In this document: in pieces, positions 29,146 through 36,280 of the stretch
Numbering within the stretch: position 1 is the first letter of the stretch
How the letters are laid out: each line of letters begins with the position of its first letter
Source: an uncultured Burkholderiales bacterium
GTDB taxonomy: Bacteria > Pseudomonadota > Gammaproteobacteria > Burkholderiales > Thiobacillaceae
Length of the DNA: 36,280 nucleotides
Assembly: GCA_938038385.1 (NCBI GenBank)
Contig: CALHRD010000068.1
Location: forward strand, 1-36,280
Reading direction: 5' to 3'
Position numbers and translations under genes: made by a program
Notes under the pieces: model-generated
What the model saw: only the letters and a program-made list of their open reading frames with translations
Told to the model about the DNA's origin: nothing
Database searches by the model: none

Positions 29146-30063
29146 ATGAAAGCGCTGCTCGAAAAGATCGGCCTGGAAGTGCACCAGGACCTGATCCCCT
29201 ACGTGGAAAGCGGTCTGAAGATCCTGCTGGTCCTCATCGTCGCCTGGGTGATCATGCGGCTCATCCGGCGCATGATCGCGGTCTTCAAGCGCTTCGCCCT
29301 CAAGCGCGCCGACGACCCGGAATCGGTGCGCCGGGTGGAGACCCTCTCGCGCGTGATCCGCTACGTCGCCACGGTGATCCTGATCATCGGCGTCGTCATG
29401 GAGATCCTCTATCTGCTGGGCATCTCCATCGCCCCCCTGCTCGGCGCCGCCGGCGTGGTCGGCATCGCTGTGGGCTTCGGCGCGCAGAGTCTGGTCAAGG
29501 ACTTCTTCACCGGCTTCTTCCTGCTGCTGGAAAACCAGATCCGGGTGGGTGACTTCGTCGCTATCGCCGGCGAGCGTGGCCAAGTCGAGGAGATCACCCT
29601 GCGCCACGTGCGCCTGCGGGCGATGGACGGCACCGTGCACTTCATCCCCACTGGGCTCATCGACAAGGTGAGCAACATGAGCCTGGAGTTCTCGCGTGCC
29701 TTGGTGGACGTGGGTGTGGCCTACCGCGAGGACCTGGACGAGGTGTTCCAGGCCATCCGCGATGCGGCGGCGGAGCTGCGTCGGGACCCCGAATTCGGCC
29801 CGAAGATCCTGGAGGACCTGGAGCTTCTCGGCGTTGAGAACTGGGCCGATTCCGCGGTGGTGGTGCGCGCGCGCTTCAAGGTGGTACCGCTGGAGCAGTG
29901 GGCGGTGCGGCGCGAGTTCCTGCGGCGGCTCAAGAAGACCTTCGATGCGCGCGGCATCGAGATCCCCTACCCGCATCTCACCCTCTACCCCGGCCGGGCC
30001 AAGGACGGCGGTGCGCCGCCCTTGCGCCTGGTGCTGGAGAAAGAGGACGGTGCGAGGCCCTGA
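29146..30063 (+). CDS. Small-conductance mechanosensitive channel (MscS family)
   Basis: This is an inner-membrane channel that opens under hypo-osmotic tension, 305 residues. TM1 is ~21-41 (ILLVLIVAWVIMRLI) and TM2 ~70-92 (YVATVILIIGVVMEILYLLG). The pore helix TM3 ~98-125 reads APLLGAAGVVGIAVGFGAQS, the Gly/Ala-packed MscS pore. VKDFFTGFFLLLENQIRVGD and the cytoplasmic beta domain GERGQVEEITLRHVRLRAMDG follow, then an alpha/beta domain (~185-280). The tail ends in a charged segment. It resembles the three-helix YkuT/MscS subtype, with no extra N-terminal domain. It converges on the small gene at 30081, with an 18-bp gap. Confidence 0.93.
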   Translation: MKALLEKIGLEVHQDLIPYVESGLKILLVLIVAWVIMRLIRRMIAVFKRFALKRADDPESVRRVETLSRVIRYVATVILIIGVVMEILYLLGISIAPLLGAAGVVGIAVGFGAQSLVKDFFTGFFLLLENQIRVGDFVAIAGERGQVEEITLRHVRLRAMDGTVHFIPTGLIDKVSNMSLEFSRALVDVGVAYREDLDEVFQAIRDAAAELRRDPEFGPKILEDLELLGVENWADSAVVVRARFKVVPLEQWAVRREFLRRLKKTFDARGIEIPYPHLTLYPGRAKDGGAPPLRLVLEKEDGARP

Positions 30064-30080
30064 GGCCGGGGCGTCCGGTC

Positions 30081-30341
30081 TCAGAACAGCCGGCGCAGCC
30101 GTTCGTAGCCGCGTGCGATCTCCTCGCCCAGCAGCCTTGCAGCGGCGGCCACGTCCTCGGCGGCATCCCCGGCCACATCGGCCGCCTGGCCGGCCTTGGC
30201 GCGCAGCAGTTCGAGCTTGCCTTCCAGCTCGCTCCACTCCTCTTGCGCCTCCAGCTTGGCCAGATGGGCACGGACGACCAGTTCGTCGCGCTGCGTGGCC
30301 AGGGTGTCGAGCAGCTTCTGCAATTCTTCGCGCGCTTGCAT
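30081..30341 (-). CDS. Small coiled-coil protein of unknown function
   Basis: The 86-residue product starts MQAREELQKLLDTLATQRDE, with a strong AGGAGGTGA ribosome site 5 bp upstream. It is almost entirely helical and Ala/Glu/Leu-rich, with heptad-like spacing over 1-50 and an Ala/Asp-rich stretch (GQAADVAGDAAEDVAAAAR) before an amphipathic basic end (GYERLRRLF). No signal peptide or membrane helix is present. Similar short coiled-coil proteins are common conserved hypotheticals in proteobacteria. It diverges from glgC. Its function is not known. Confidence 0.8.
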   Translation of the reverse strand: MQAREELQKLLDTLATQRDELVVRAHLAKLEAQEEWSELEGKLELLRAKAGQAADVAGDAAEDVAAAARLLGEEIARGYERLRRLF

Positions 30342-30495
30342 GCATCACCTCCTGTCAACGGATGGTAAACGGCTACATTGAATATAGACCGCGAACAAAG
30401 CATGCAGATCACCCCTTTCAACGATGACCCGACTGCGGCGAGCGTATGATCGTCGCCGCGCGCCCATCCAGCCCAGCCCAGACGGAGACCCGATC

Positions 30496-31737
30496 ATGAA
30501 AAAGCCCAGGATACTGGCCATCGTCATGGCCGGCGGCGAAGGCAGCCGGCTGCACCCCCTCACCGCCGAGCGCTCCAAGCCCTCGGTGCCTTTCGGGGCG
30601 CGCTACCGGATCGTCGATTTCGTGCTGTCCAATCTGATGAATTCCGGCATCCACGCCATCTACCTGCTGGTGCAGTACAAGTCGCAGTCGCTCATCGAGC
30701 ACGTGCGCAAGGCGTGGGTGCTGCCGCCCATCCTGCCGGAACACTTCATCACCGTGGTGCCGCCGCAGATGCGCCGCGGGCAGCAGTGGTTCCAGGGCAC
30801 CGCCGACGCGGTGCATCAGAACATGAACCTGATCCGCCAGCACGATCCCGATCTGGTGGCGGTGTTCGGGGCGGATCACATCTACCGCATGGACGTGCGC
30901 CAGATGGTGCAATTCCACCTGGAGCGCGAGGCCGTCTGCACCGTCGCGGCGCTGCCTGTACCCCTGGCCCAGGCCTCCGCCTTCGGCGTCATCGATGCCG
31001 ATGCCCGCGGCCGTATCCGTGGCTTTCTGGAAAAGCCGATGAATCCCCCCCCGATGGCCGGCGACCCGAAGTGCGCCTTCGCTTCGATGGGCAATTATCT
31101 GTTCGACACCGAGGTCCTGATGCAGGCACTGACCGAGGCGCACGAGCGCGGCGAGAACGACTTCGGCACCCATGTCCTGCCGCGGCTGGTTGGCACCGAG
31201 CGGCTGTACGCCTATGACTTCAGCCAGAACCGTGTGCCGGGCGTGCGCGATTACGAGGAACAGGGTTACTGGCGCGATGTGGGTACCCTGGACGCCTACT
31301 ACGAGGCGCACATGGACGTGTTGGGGCTCACCCCCCGCTTCGATGTGTTCAACGCCCAGTGGCCCGTCTTCTCCAGCAACTACCAGGGGCCGGTGGCCAA
31401 GTTCCAGGACGCGCACATCGACAACAGCATCGTCAGCGCCGGCTGCCTGCTGCACGGCGCGCGCGTAAAGGACTCCGTGCTGCGCCGCGAGGTGGTGCTG
31501 GAGCCCGGGGTGGAGCTGGATGGTTGTGTCATCATGGACAACGTCACCATCCGCAGGGGCGCCAAGCTCAGCCGGGTGATCGTCGACCGCTACAACGTCA
31601 TCGAGGCGTGCGCGCGCATCGGCTTCGACGCCGACGCGGACGCCCGACACTACAAGGTCACCGCGTCGGGCATCGTCGTGGTGCCCGAGGCCCAAGCCTA
31701 CCAGATGGCCCGCACCTCCTTCAGCGAGGAGGCCTGA
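30496..31737 (+). CDS. glgC: Glucose-1-phosphate adenylyltransferase
   Basis: GlgC makes ADP-glucose from ATP and glucose-1-phosphate, the committed and allosterically controlled step of bacterial glycogen synthesis. From ATG 30496 (GGAG ribosome site 9 bp upstream) the product is 413 residues, the usual length. The nucleotidyl-transfer loop is [20 protein letters not shown] (~10-29), followed by [39 protein letters not shown] and [14 protein letters not shown] are also present, with a C-terminal left-handed beta-helix. An ATG at 30424 in frame lacks a ribosome site and adds non-family residues. Its stop overlaps glgX by one base. glgA, glgB and glgP are not in the window. Confidence 0.97.
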   Translation: MKKPRILAIVMAGGEGSRLHPLTAERSKPSVPFGARYRIVDFVLSNLMNSGIHAIYLLVQYKSQSLIEHVRKAWVLPPILPEHFITVVPPQMRRGQQWFQGTADAVHQNMNLIRQHDPDLVAVFGADHIYRMDVRQMVQFHLEREAVCTVAALPVPLAQASAFGVIDADARGRIRGFLEKPMNPPPMAGDPKCAFASMGNYLFDTEVLMQALTEAHERGENDFGTHVLPRLVGTERLYAYDFSQNRVPGVRDYEEQGYWRDVGTLDAYYEAHMDVLGLTPRFDVFNAQWPVFSSNYQGPVAKFQDAHIDNSIVSAGCLLHGARVKDSVLRREVVLEPGVELDGCVIMDNVTIRRGAKLSRVIVDRYNVIEACARIGFDADADARHYKVTASGIVVVPEAQAYQMARTSFSEEA

Positions 31738-33887
31738 TGCCCTTGGCGGTGTGGCCTGGGCGGCCCTATCCCCTGGGGGCTACCTGGGACGGCGAGGGCG
31801 TGAATTTCGCCCTCTTCTCCGAGCATGCCGAGGACGTCGAGCTGTGCCTGTTCGACCCCAAGGGACGCCGGGAGGTGGAGCGCATCATCCTGCGCGAGCG
31901 CACCGACCAGGTGTTCCATTGCTACCTGCCCGAGCTGCGCCCGGGCCAGCTCTACGGCTATCGCGTGTTCGGCCCCTACCGGCCGGAGGCGGGGCATCGC
32001 TTCAACCCCAACAAGCTGCTCATCGACCCGTATGCCAAGGCCCTCGTCGGCCAGGTCAAGTGGTCCGATGCCCATTTCGCCTACCGCATCGGCCACAAGC
32101 GCGAGGACCTCGCCTTCGACCGGCGCGACAACGCCTCGGGCATGCCCAAGTGCCGGGTGGTGGACCCGGCCTTCACCTGGGGCGATGACTGCCGGCCCGA
32201 GGTGCCCTGGCACGAGACGGTGATCTACGAACTGCACGTCAGGGGCATGACCCGGCTGCACCCCCTGATCCCGCCCCCCCTGCGCGGCACCTATGCCGGC
32301 CTGGCCAGCGAGCCGGTGGTCGAGCACCTGAAGTCGCTGGGGGTCACGGCGGTGGAGCTGATGCCGGTGCATGCCTTCGTCGACGACCGGCGTCTGGTGG
32401 AGATGGGCCTCAGGAACTACTGGGGCTACAACTCCATAGGCTTCTTCGCACCGGAGATGCGCTACAGCGCCACGGGCTCGATCAAGGAGTTCAAGACCAT
32501 GGTCAAGACCTTCCACAGCCACGGCATCGAGGTCATCCTGGACGTGGTCTACAACCACACCGCCGAAGGCAACCACCTGGGCCCCACCCTGTCTTTCCGC
32601 GGCATCGACAACATGGCCTATTACCGGCTCGCGGCCGATCCCCGCTATTACATGGACTACACCGGCTGCGGCAACACGCTCAACATGATGCACCCGCGCG
32701 TGCTGCAGCTGATCATGGACTCCCTGCGCTACTGGGTGCAGGAGATGCACGTCGACGGCTTCCGCTTCGACCTGGCCAGCGCACTCGCGCGCGAGCTGCA
32801 TGCCGTGGACAAACTGGGCGCCTTCCTGGACATCATCCATCAGGACCCGGTCATCTCGCGCGTGAAGCTGATCGCCGAGCCCTGGGACCTGGGCGAAGGC
32901 GGCTACCAGGTGGGGAATTTCCCGGTCGGCTGGACCGAATGGAACGGCAAGTACCGCGATGCCGTGCGCGCCTTCTGGCAGGGCGAGGGCGGGCTGATCG
33001 GGGAACTCGCCAGCCGGCTCACGGGCTCCTCCGACCTCTACGCCCACAACGGCCGCCGGCCCTATGCCAGCATCAATTTCGTCACCTGCCACGACGGCTT
33101 CAGCCTGCAGGATCTGGTGTCCTACAACCACAAACACAACGAGGCCAACGGCGAGGACAACCGCGACGGCGAGCATCACAACCGGAGCTGGAACTGCGGC
33201 GTCGAGGGGCCCACCGACGACCCGCAGGTCCTCGCCCTGCGCGCCCGCCAGAAGCGCAATCTGCTCGCCTCCCTGCTGCTCTCCCAGGGGGTGCCCATGC
33301 TGCGCGCCGGCGACGAGTTGTCGCACAGCCAGGGCGGCAACAACAATGCCTATTGCCAGGACAACGCCGTGTCCTGGCTGGACTGGAAACTGGACGCCGA
33401 GGATCAGGCCTTTCTCGATTTCGTCCGGCGCATGCTCGCACTGCGCCGCGAGCACCCCATCTTCCGCCGTCGCCGTTTCTTCCAGGGCCGCCCCATCCAT
33501 GGCGAAGACGTCAAGGACATCGCCTGGCTCAACCCGGATGGCCGCGAGATGACCGACCTGGAATGGGACCAGCATTTCGCCCGCTGTCTGGGCGTCTACC
33601 TGTCCGGCGCCGAGCTCGACGAAACCGACGAGCGCGGCCGGCCGGTGCGCGACGACGATTTCCTGCTGCTGATCAACGCCCACCACGACGTCATTGCCTT
33701 CAAGCTGCCCGCCTACGGCCGTGAGGACGCCTGGTTCTGCCTGATGGACACCGCCTTCGAGCGTGGCCTGGGCAGTGACGGCCGCTATGCCGCCGGCGGC
33801 GAATATCCCCTGCAGGGCCGCACCCTGGTGCTGCTGCTGCGGCCCCGCCTGAGGTCCGCCCGCCCAGAGGGGGGGCTCGCCTCCTGA
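31737..33887 (+). CDS. glgX: Glycogen debranching enzyme GlgX
   Basis: This is a GH13 isoamylase-type enzyme that hydrolyses alpha-1,6 branches in limit dextrins during glycogen breakdown, 716 residues. ATG 31737 shares its A with the glgC TGA and has a GAGGAGG site. The N-terminal CBM48 module includes [20 protein letters not shown]. The catalytic barrel shows [31 protein letters not shown], the nucleophile region [10 protein letters not shown], the acid/base region [16 protein letters not shown] and the transition-state Asp in [24 protein letters not shown] is the GlgX signature. A C-terminal beta domain closes the protein. The neighbouring malQ would take over the released short glucans. 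Confidence 0.96.
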   Translation: MPLAVWPGRPYPLGATWDGEGVNFALFSEHAEDVELCLFDPKGRREVERIILRERTDQVFHCYLPELRPGQLYGYRVFGPYRPEAGHRFNPNKLLIDPYAKALVGQVKWSDAHFAYRIGHKREDLAFDRRDNASGMPKCRVVDPAFTWGDDCRPEVPWHETVIYELHVRGMTRLHPLIPPPLRGTYAGLASEPVVEHLKSLGVTAVELMPVHAFVDDRRLVEMGLRNYWGYNSIGFFAPEMRYSATGSIKEFKTMVKTFHSHGIEVILDVVYNHTAEGNHLGPTLSFRGIDNMAYYRLAADPRYYMDYTGCGNTLNMMHPRVLQLIMDSLRYWVQEMHVDGFRFDLASALARELHAVDKLGAFLDIIHQDPVISRVKLIAEPWDLGEGGYQVGNFPVGWTEWNGKYRDAVRAFWQGEGGLIGELASRLTGSSDLYAHNGRRPYASINFVTCHDGFSLQDLVSYNHKHNEANGEDNRDGEHHNRSWNCGVEGPTDDPQVLALRARQKRNLLASLLLSQGVPMLRAGDELSHSQGGNNNAYCQDNAVSWLDWKLDAEDQAFLDFVRRMLALRREHPIFRRRRFFQGRPIHGEDVKDIAWLNPDGREMTDLEWDQHFARCLGVYLSGAELDETDERGRPVRDDDFLLLINAHHDVIAFKLPAYGREDAWFCLMDTAFERGLGSDGRYAAGGEYPLQGRTLVLLLRPRLRSARPEGGLAS

Positions 33888-33906
33888 ACCGACACAGGTC
33901 TGCATC

Positions 33907-36114
33907 ATGCACGAACTCATCGAACGCCTGGCCGAACTGGCCGGTATCCAGCCGCTGTATCAGGACATCTGGGGACACACCCATCACGCCTCGCTCGAGA
34001 CCAAGCAGGCCCTGCTCGCCGCCATGGGCATCGCCTGTGCCGACGAGGCCGCGGCGCGGGAAAGCCTGCGACAGTGGCGGCAGGCACCCTGGCAGCGGCT
34101 GCTGCCCGCCGTCTCGGTGCACACCGTGGGCGAGACAGCGCCGAACGTGATGCTGCGGCTGCCCGCGCGCGACCTGGGTTGCGATGCCCGCTGGCGTCTG
34201 ACCCTGGAACAGGGCACTGTGCACGAGGAGGCGTTCCGCCCCGATACCCTGGCGGTGCTCGAGCGGGCCGAACTGCCCGACGGCGAGTACCTGGGTCTCG
34301 CCCTGCCCCTGCACCTGTCCCAACATGGCGGCGACACCCCTGGCTATCACCGTCTGGAGGTCGCCGTGGAGGGGCGAGCCAGCGCCGAGATGTCGCTCAT
34401 CGTCTGTCCAGTCGTCTGTTACCAGCCGCCGGCGGTGTCGGACGGACGCCGCGTGTGGGGGGTGGGCGTGCAACTCTATGGCGTGCGCTCGGCGCGCAAC
34501 TGGGGCATGGGCGACTTCACCGATCTGACCACCCTTGTGGACTGGGCCGCCGGCGCCGGGGCCGCCCTGGTGGGAGTCAATCCCCTGCATGCGCTCTACC
34601 TGCACAACCCCCGGCACTGCAGTCCCTACAGCCCGGGCAGCCGGCAATTCCTGAACCTGTTGTACATCGACGTCGAGGCGGTGCCCGAGTATGCGGAATG
34701 CGACGACGCCCGCGCCGCCGTGGCCGAACCCGGCTTCCAGGCCAGCCTCGCCGCACTGCGGGCTGCCCCCCTGGTCGATTACGCCGCCGTGGCGCAGGCC
34801 AAGACCAGCATCCTGGAACGGCTCTATGCCCACTTCCGCAACCGCCATCTGGACACCGACAGCGACCGCGCGCGCGCCTTCCGTGCCCATTGCCAGAAAG
34901 AGGGCGAGGATCTCTACCTGCAGGCCCTGTACGAGGCCCTGCAGGCGCATCTGCATGCCCGGGATGCGGCCTGCTGGGGTTGGCCGGTGTGGCCGGAGGC
35001 CCTGCGCAGTCCGCACGACCCGGCGGTCAGACTATGGGCCGCGCAGCACCGCGAGCGGGTCGAATACCACCTCTACCTGCATTGGCTGGCAGCGACCCAG
35101 TTGGCCGCCGCTGCCGAGCGCGCCCGGCAGCGGGGGTTGGGCGTGGGTCTGTACCAGGACCTGGCCGTCGGCGTGGACCGCGGCGGGGCGGAGACCTGGA
35201 TGCACCGTCAGCTCTACGCCTTCGAGGCGAGTGTGGGCGCGCCCCCCGACGACTTCAATCTGCATGGTCAGGACTGGGGGCTGCCGCCGCTCATCCCGCA
35301 CCGCCTGCGCGAAGCGGCCTACCGACCCTTCATCCGTATGCTGCGGGCCAACATGCGCACGGCCGGCGCCCTGCGCATCGACCACGTCATGGGCCTGATG
35401 CGGCTGTACTGGGTGCCGCCGGGCCAGCGCGCCGACCAGGGGGTCTATGTCACCTACCCGATGCGTGACCTCCTGGGCATCCTGGCCCTCGAGAGCCAGC
35501 GCAACCGCTGTCTGGTGATCGGCGAGGACCTGGGCACGGTGCCCGATGCCATGCGCCAGGCCATGCGCGAGATGGGCATCCTGGCCTACCGGCTGTTCTA
35601 TTTCGAGAAACACTGGCAGGGCGATCACAGCTTCAAGTCGCCCTGGCAGATCGACCGCGATGCCCTGGTGGCGGCCACCACCCACGATCTGCCCACCCTG
35701 GCCGGCTTCTGGCGCGGCAGCGACATCACGGTGCGCAGTCAATTGGGGCTCTTCCCCAACGAGCAACTGCGCGAGTCCCAGATCGTCGGCCGCGCCCAGG
35801 ACCGGGCCCGTCTCTTGCTGGCCCTGGCGCGCGAGGGCCTGCTGCCCGCCGGTATGAGCGCGGATCCGGCCGGCGTGCCGGAGATGACCCCTGCCCTGGC
35901 CCTGGCCATCCAGCGCTATCTTGCGCGCAGTCCGGCGCGGGTGTTGCTGGTGCAGGCCGAGGACATGCTGGGCGAGACGGAACAGGCCAATCTGCCCGGC
36001 ACAGTGAGCGGTCACCCCAACTGGCAGCGCAAGCTCAGCCTGGATCTGGAGGACTGGGCGGCTGACGCCCGCTTGCTCGAAACGGCCCGTGCGCTGTCCG
36101 CGGAGCGCGGTTAA
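33907..36114 (+). CDS. malQ: 4-alpha-glucanotransferase (amylomaltase)
   Basis: MalQ is a GH77 disproportionating enzyme that moves alpha-1,4-glucan chains between maltodextrins, 735 residues. It has the N-terminal extra domain found in the long MalQ type (~1-150), then VWGVGVQLYGVRSARNWGMGDFTDL, VGVNPLHALYLHNPRHCSPY, and LGVGLYQDLAVGVDRGGAE. PPDDFNLHGQDWGLPPL, the nucleophile region ALRIDHVMGLMRLYWVPPG, VIGEDLGTVPDAMR (acid/base Glu) and TTHDLPTLAGFWRG follow. NLPGTVSGHPNWQRKL is the usual C-terminal motif. It starts 19 bp after glgX. The TAA stop lies at the junction with the AACGGACATGG repeat. Confidence 0.96.
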   Translation: MHELIERLAELAGIQPLYQDIWGHTHHASLETKQALLAAMGIACADEAAARESLRQWRQAPWQRLLPAVSVHTVGETAPNVMLRLPARDLGCDARWRLTLEQGTVHEEAFRPDTLAVLERAELPDGEYLGLALPLHLSQHGGDTPGYHRLEVAVEGRASAEMSLIVCPVVCYQPPAVSDGRRVWGVGVQLYGVRSARNWGMGDFTDLTTLVDWAAGAGAALVGVNPLHALYLHNPRHCSPYSPGSRQFLNLLYIDVEAVPEYAECDDARAAVAEPGFQASLAALRAAPLVDYAAVAQAKTSILERLYAHFRNRHLDTDSDRARAFRAHCQKEGEDLYLQALYEALQAHLHARDAACWGWPVWPEALRSPHDPAVRLWAAQHRERVEYHLYLHWLAATQLAAAAERARQRGLGVGLYQDLAVGVDRGGAETWMHRQLYAFEASVGAPPDDFNLHGQDWGLPPLIPHRLREAAYRPFIRMLRANMRTAGALRIDHVMGLMRLYWVPPGQRADQGVYVTYPMRDLLGILALESQRNRCLVIGEDLGTVPDAMRQAMREMGILAYRLFYFEKHWQGDHSFKSPWQIDRDALVAATTHDLPTLAGFWRGSDITVRSQLGLFPNEQLRESQIVGRAQDRARLLLALAREGLLPAGMSADPAGVPEMTPALALAIQRYLARSPARVLLVQAEDMLGETEQANLPGTVSGHPNWQRKLSLDLEDWAADARLLETARALSAERG

Positions 36115-36145
36115 CGGACATGGCGACGCCACCCCGAAGCATGAA
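36113..36145. repeat. Half copy of the AACGGACATGGCGAC hairpin repeat
   Basis: AACGGACATGGCGAC (36113-36127) followed by the loop up to ATGAA (36145) matches the complement of 6074-6106. The opposite arm is missing: sequence switches to CCTAAAAACCGC. It provides two bases of the malQ stop codon. Confidence 0.65.
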
Positions 36146-36280
36146 CCTAAAAACCGCAGTTGACCGCTGCATTGGATTCGTAACATGGTGAGGACACTGC
36201 GATTTCTGCCTTCGTTGGAGGTCACCCGCTGGGTGAGCCCGCTACGCGCCCGCTTTCCGGGCCAAAACGGCGCCTGGCTT
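36146..36280 (+). other. Unassigned window end; possible start of an unknown ORF
   Basis: A frame is open from an ATG at 36185 to the window edge (reads MVRTLRFLPSLEVTRWVSPL and onward, 32 codons). It lacks a clear ribosome site and is too short to classify. The sequence begins abruptly where the repeat is interrupted, so it may be one end of an inserted element. Confidence 0.2.

Noticed and set aside
30424-30495. Longer glgC start at 30424
   Set aside because: No ribosome site, and the extra 24 residues are Arg/Pro-rich and absent from the family.
31698-33920. 740-codon open frame antisense to glgX
   Set aside because: It mirrors glgX codon structure in GC-rich DNA, has no recognisable domain, and the plus-strand GlgX is unmistakable.

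Overview
The window is GC-rich, densely coding chromosomal DNA from a proteobacterium. A gammaproteobacterium, perhaps a sulfur-oxidising or Chromatiales-like lineage, fits best. This is inference from gene order (ATP synthase tail followed by glmU and glmS; isoaspartyl-methyltransferase-like gene, rhodanese and tolC next to waaA) and from a Gram-negative envelope gene set (TolC, Kdo transferase, MacAB-type pump). No rRNA, tRNA, CRISPR array or prophage was seen.

Layout. 1-5856 (+): end of atpD, atpC, glmU, glmS and an orphan ParA-like ATPase. 6252-10754 (-): macA-like adaptor, separate ABC ATPase and permease genes, a Crp/Fnr regulator that overlaps the permease stop, and a small exported protein. 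10792-13178 (-): HAD phosphatase and SelO/YdiU. 13462-14103: a Phd/PIN toxin-antitoxin pair with a palindromic operator, directly behind thiC (14106-16037, -), which has a TPP riboswitch leader. 16307-18615 (+): Pcm-like methyltransferase, rhodanese and TolC, convergent with waaA (-). A second Phd/PIN pair (19949-20607) diverges from waaA across a 31-bp palindrome. 20734-22760 (+): UDP-glucuronate 4-epimerase coupled to a long coiled-coil protein. 22780-24542 (-): a two-helix membrane protein coupled to a thioredoxin-reductase-like flavoprotein that lacks the redox CxxC; MidA-type methyltransferase diverges from them. 26158-26853: exported superoxide dismutase. 26994-29067 (-): YbiT-type ABC-F protein and a small lipoprotein. 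29146-30063: MscS channel. 30081-30341 (-): small coiled-coil protein. 30496-36114 (+): glgC-glgX-malQ glycogen/alpha-glucan operon.

The most distinctive non-genic content is a family of modular, hairpin-rich intergenic repeats. One module starts TTAGCGTG (1536, 5848, 25876). At 1536-1728 it forms a complete MITE-like unit with terminal inverted repeats. A second module is a 15-bp-arm hairpin with arm AACGGACATGGCGAC (6058, 26041, and a half copy at 36113). Two genes, the parA-like gene and malQ, take their stop codons from repeat sequence. The half copy at the window's right edge is joined to unrelated sequence and looks like a rearrangement or insertion junction.

The window is mostly conserved core genes. 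I saw no clear new defence or biosynthetic system. The best leads are the repeat family, the operator shared by waaA and a toxin-antitoxin pair, the epimerase/coiled-coil pair, and the membrane-protein/flavoprotein pair.
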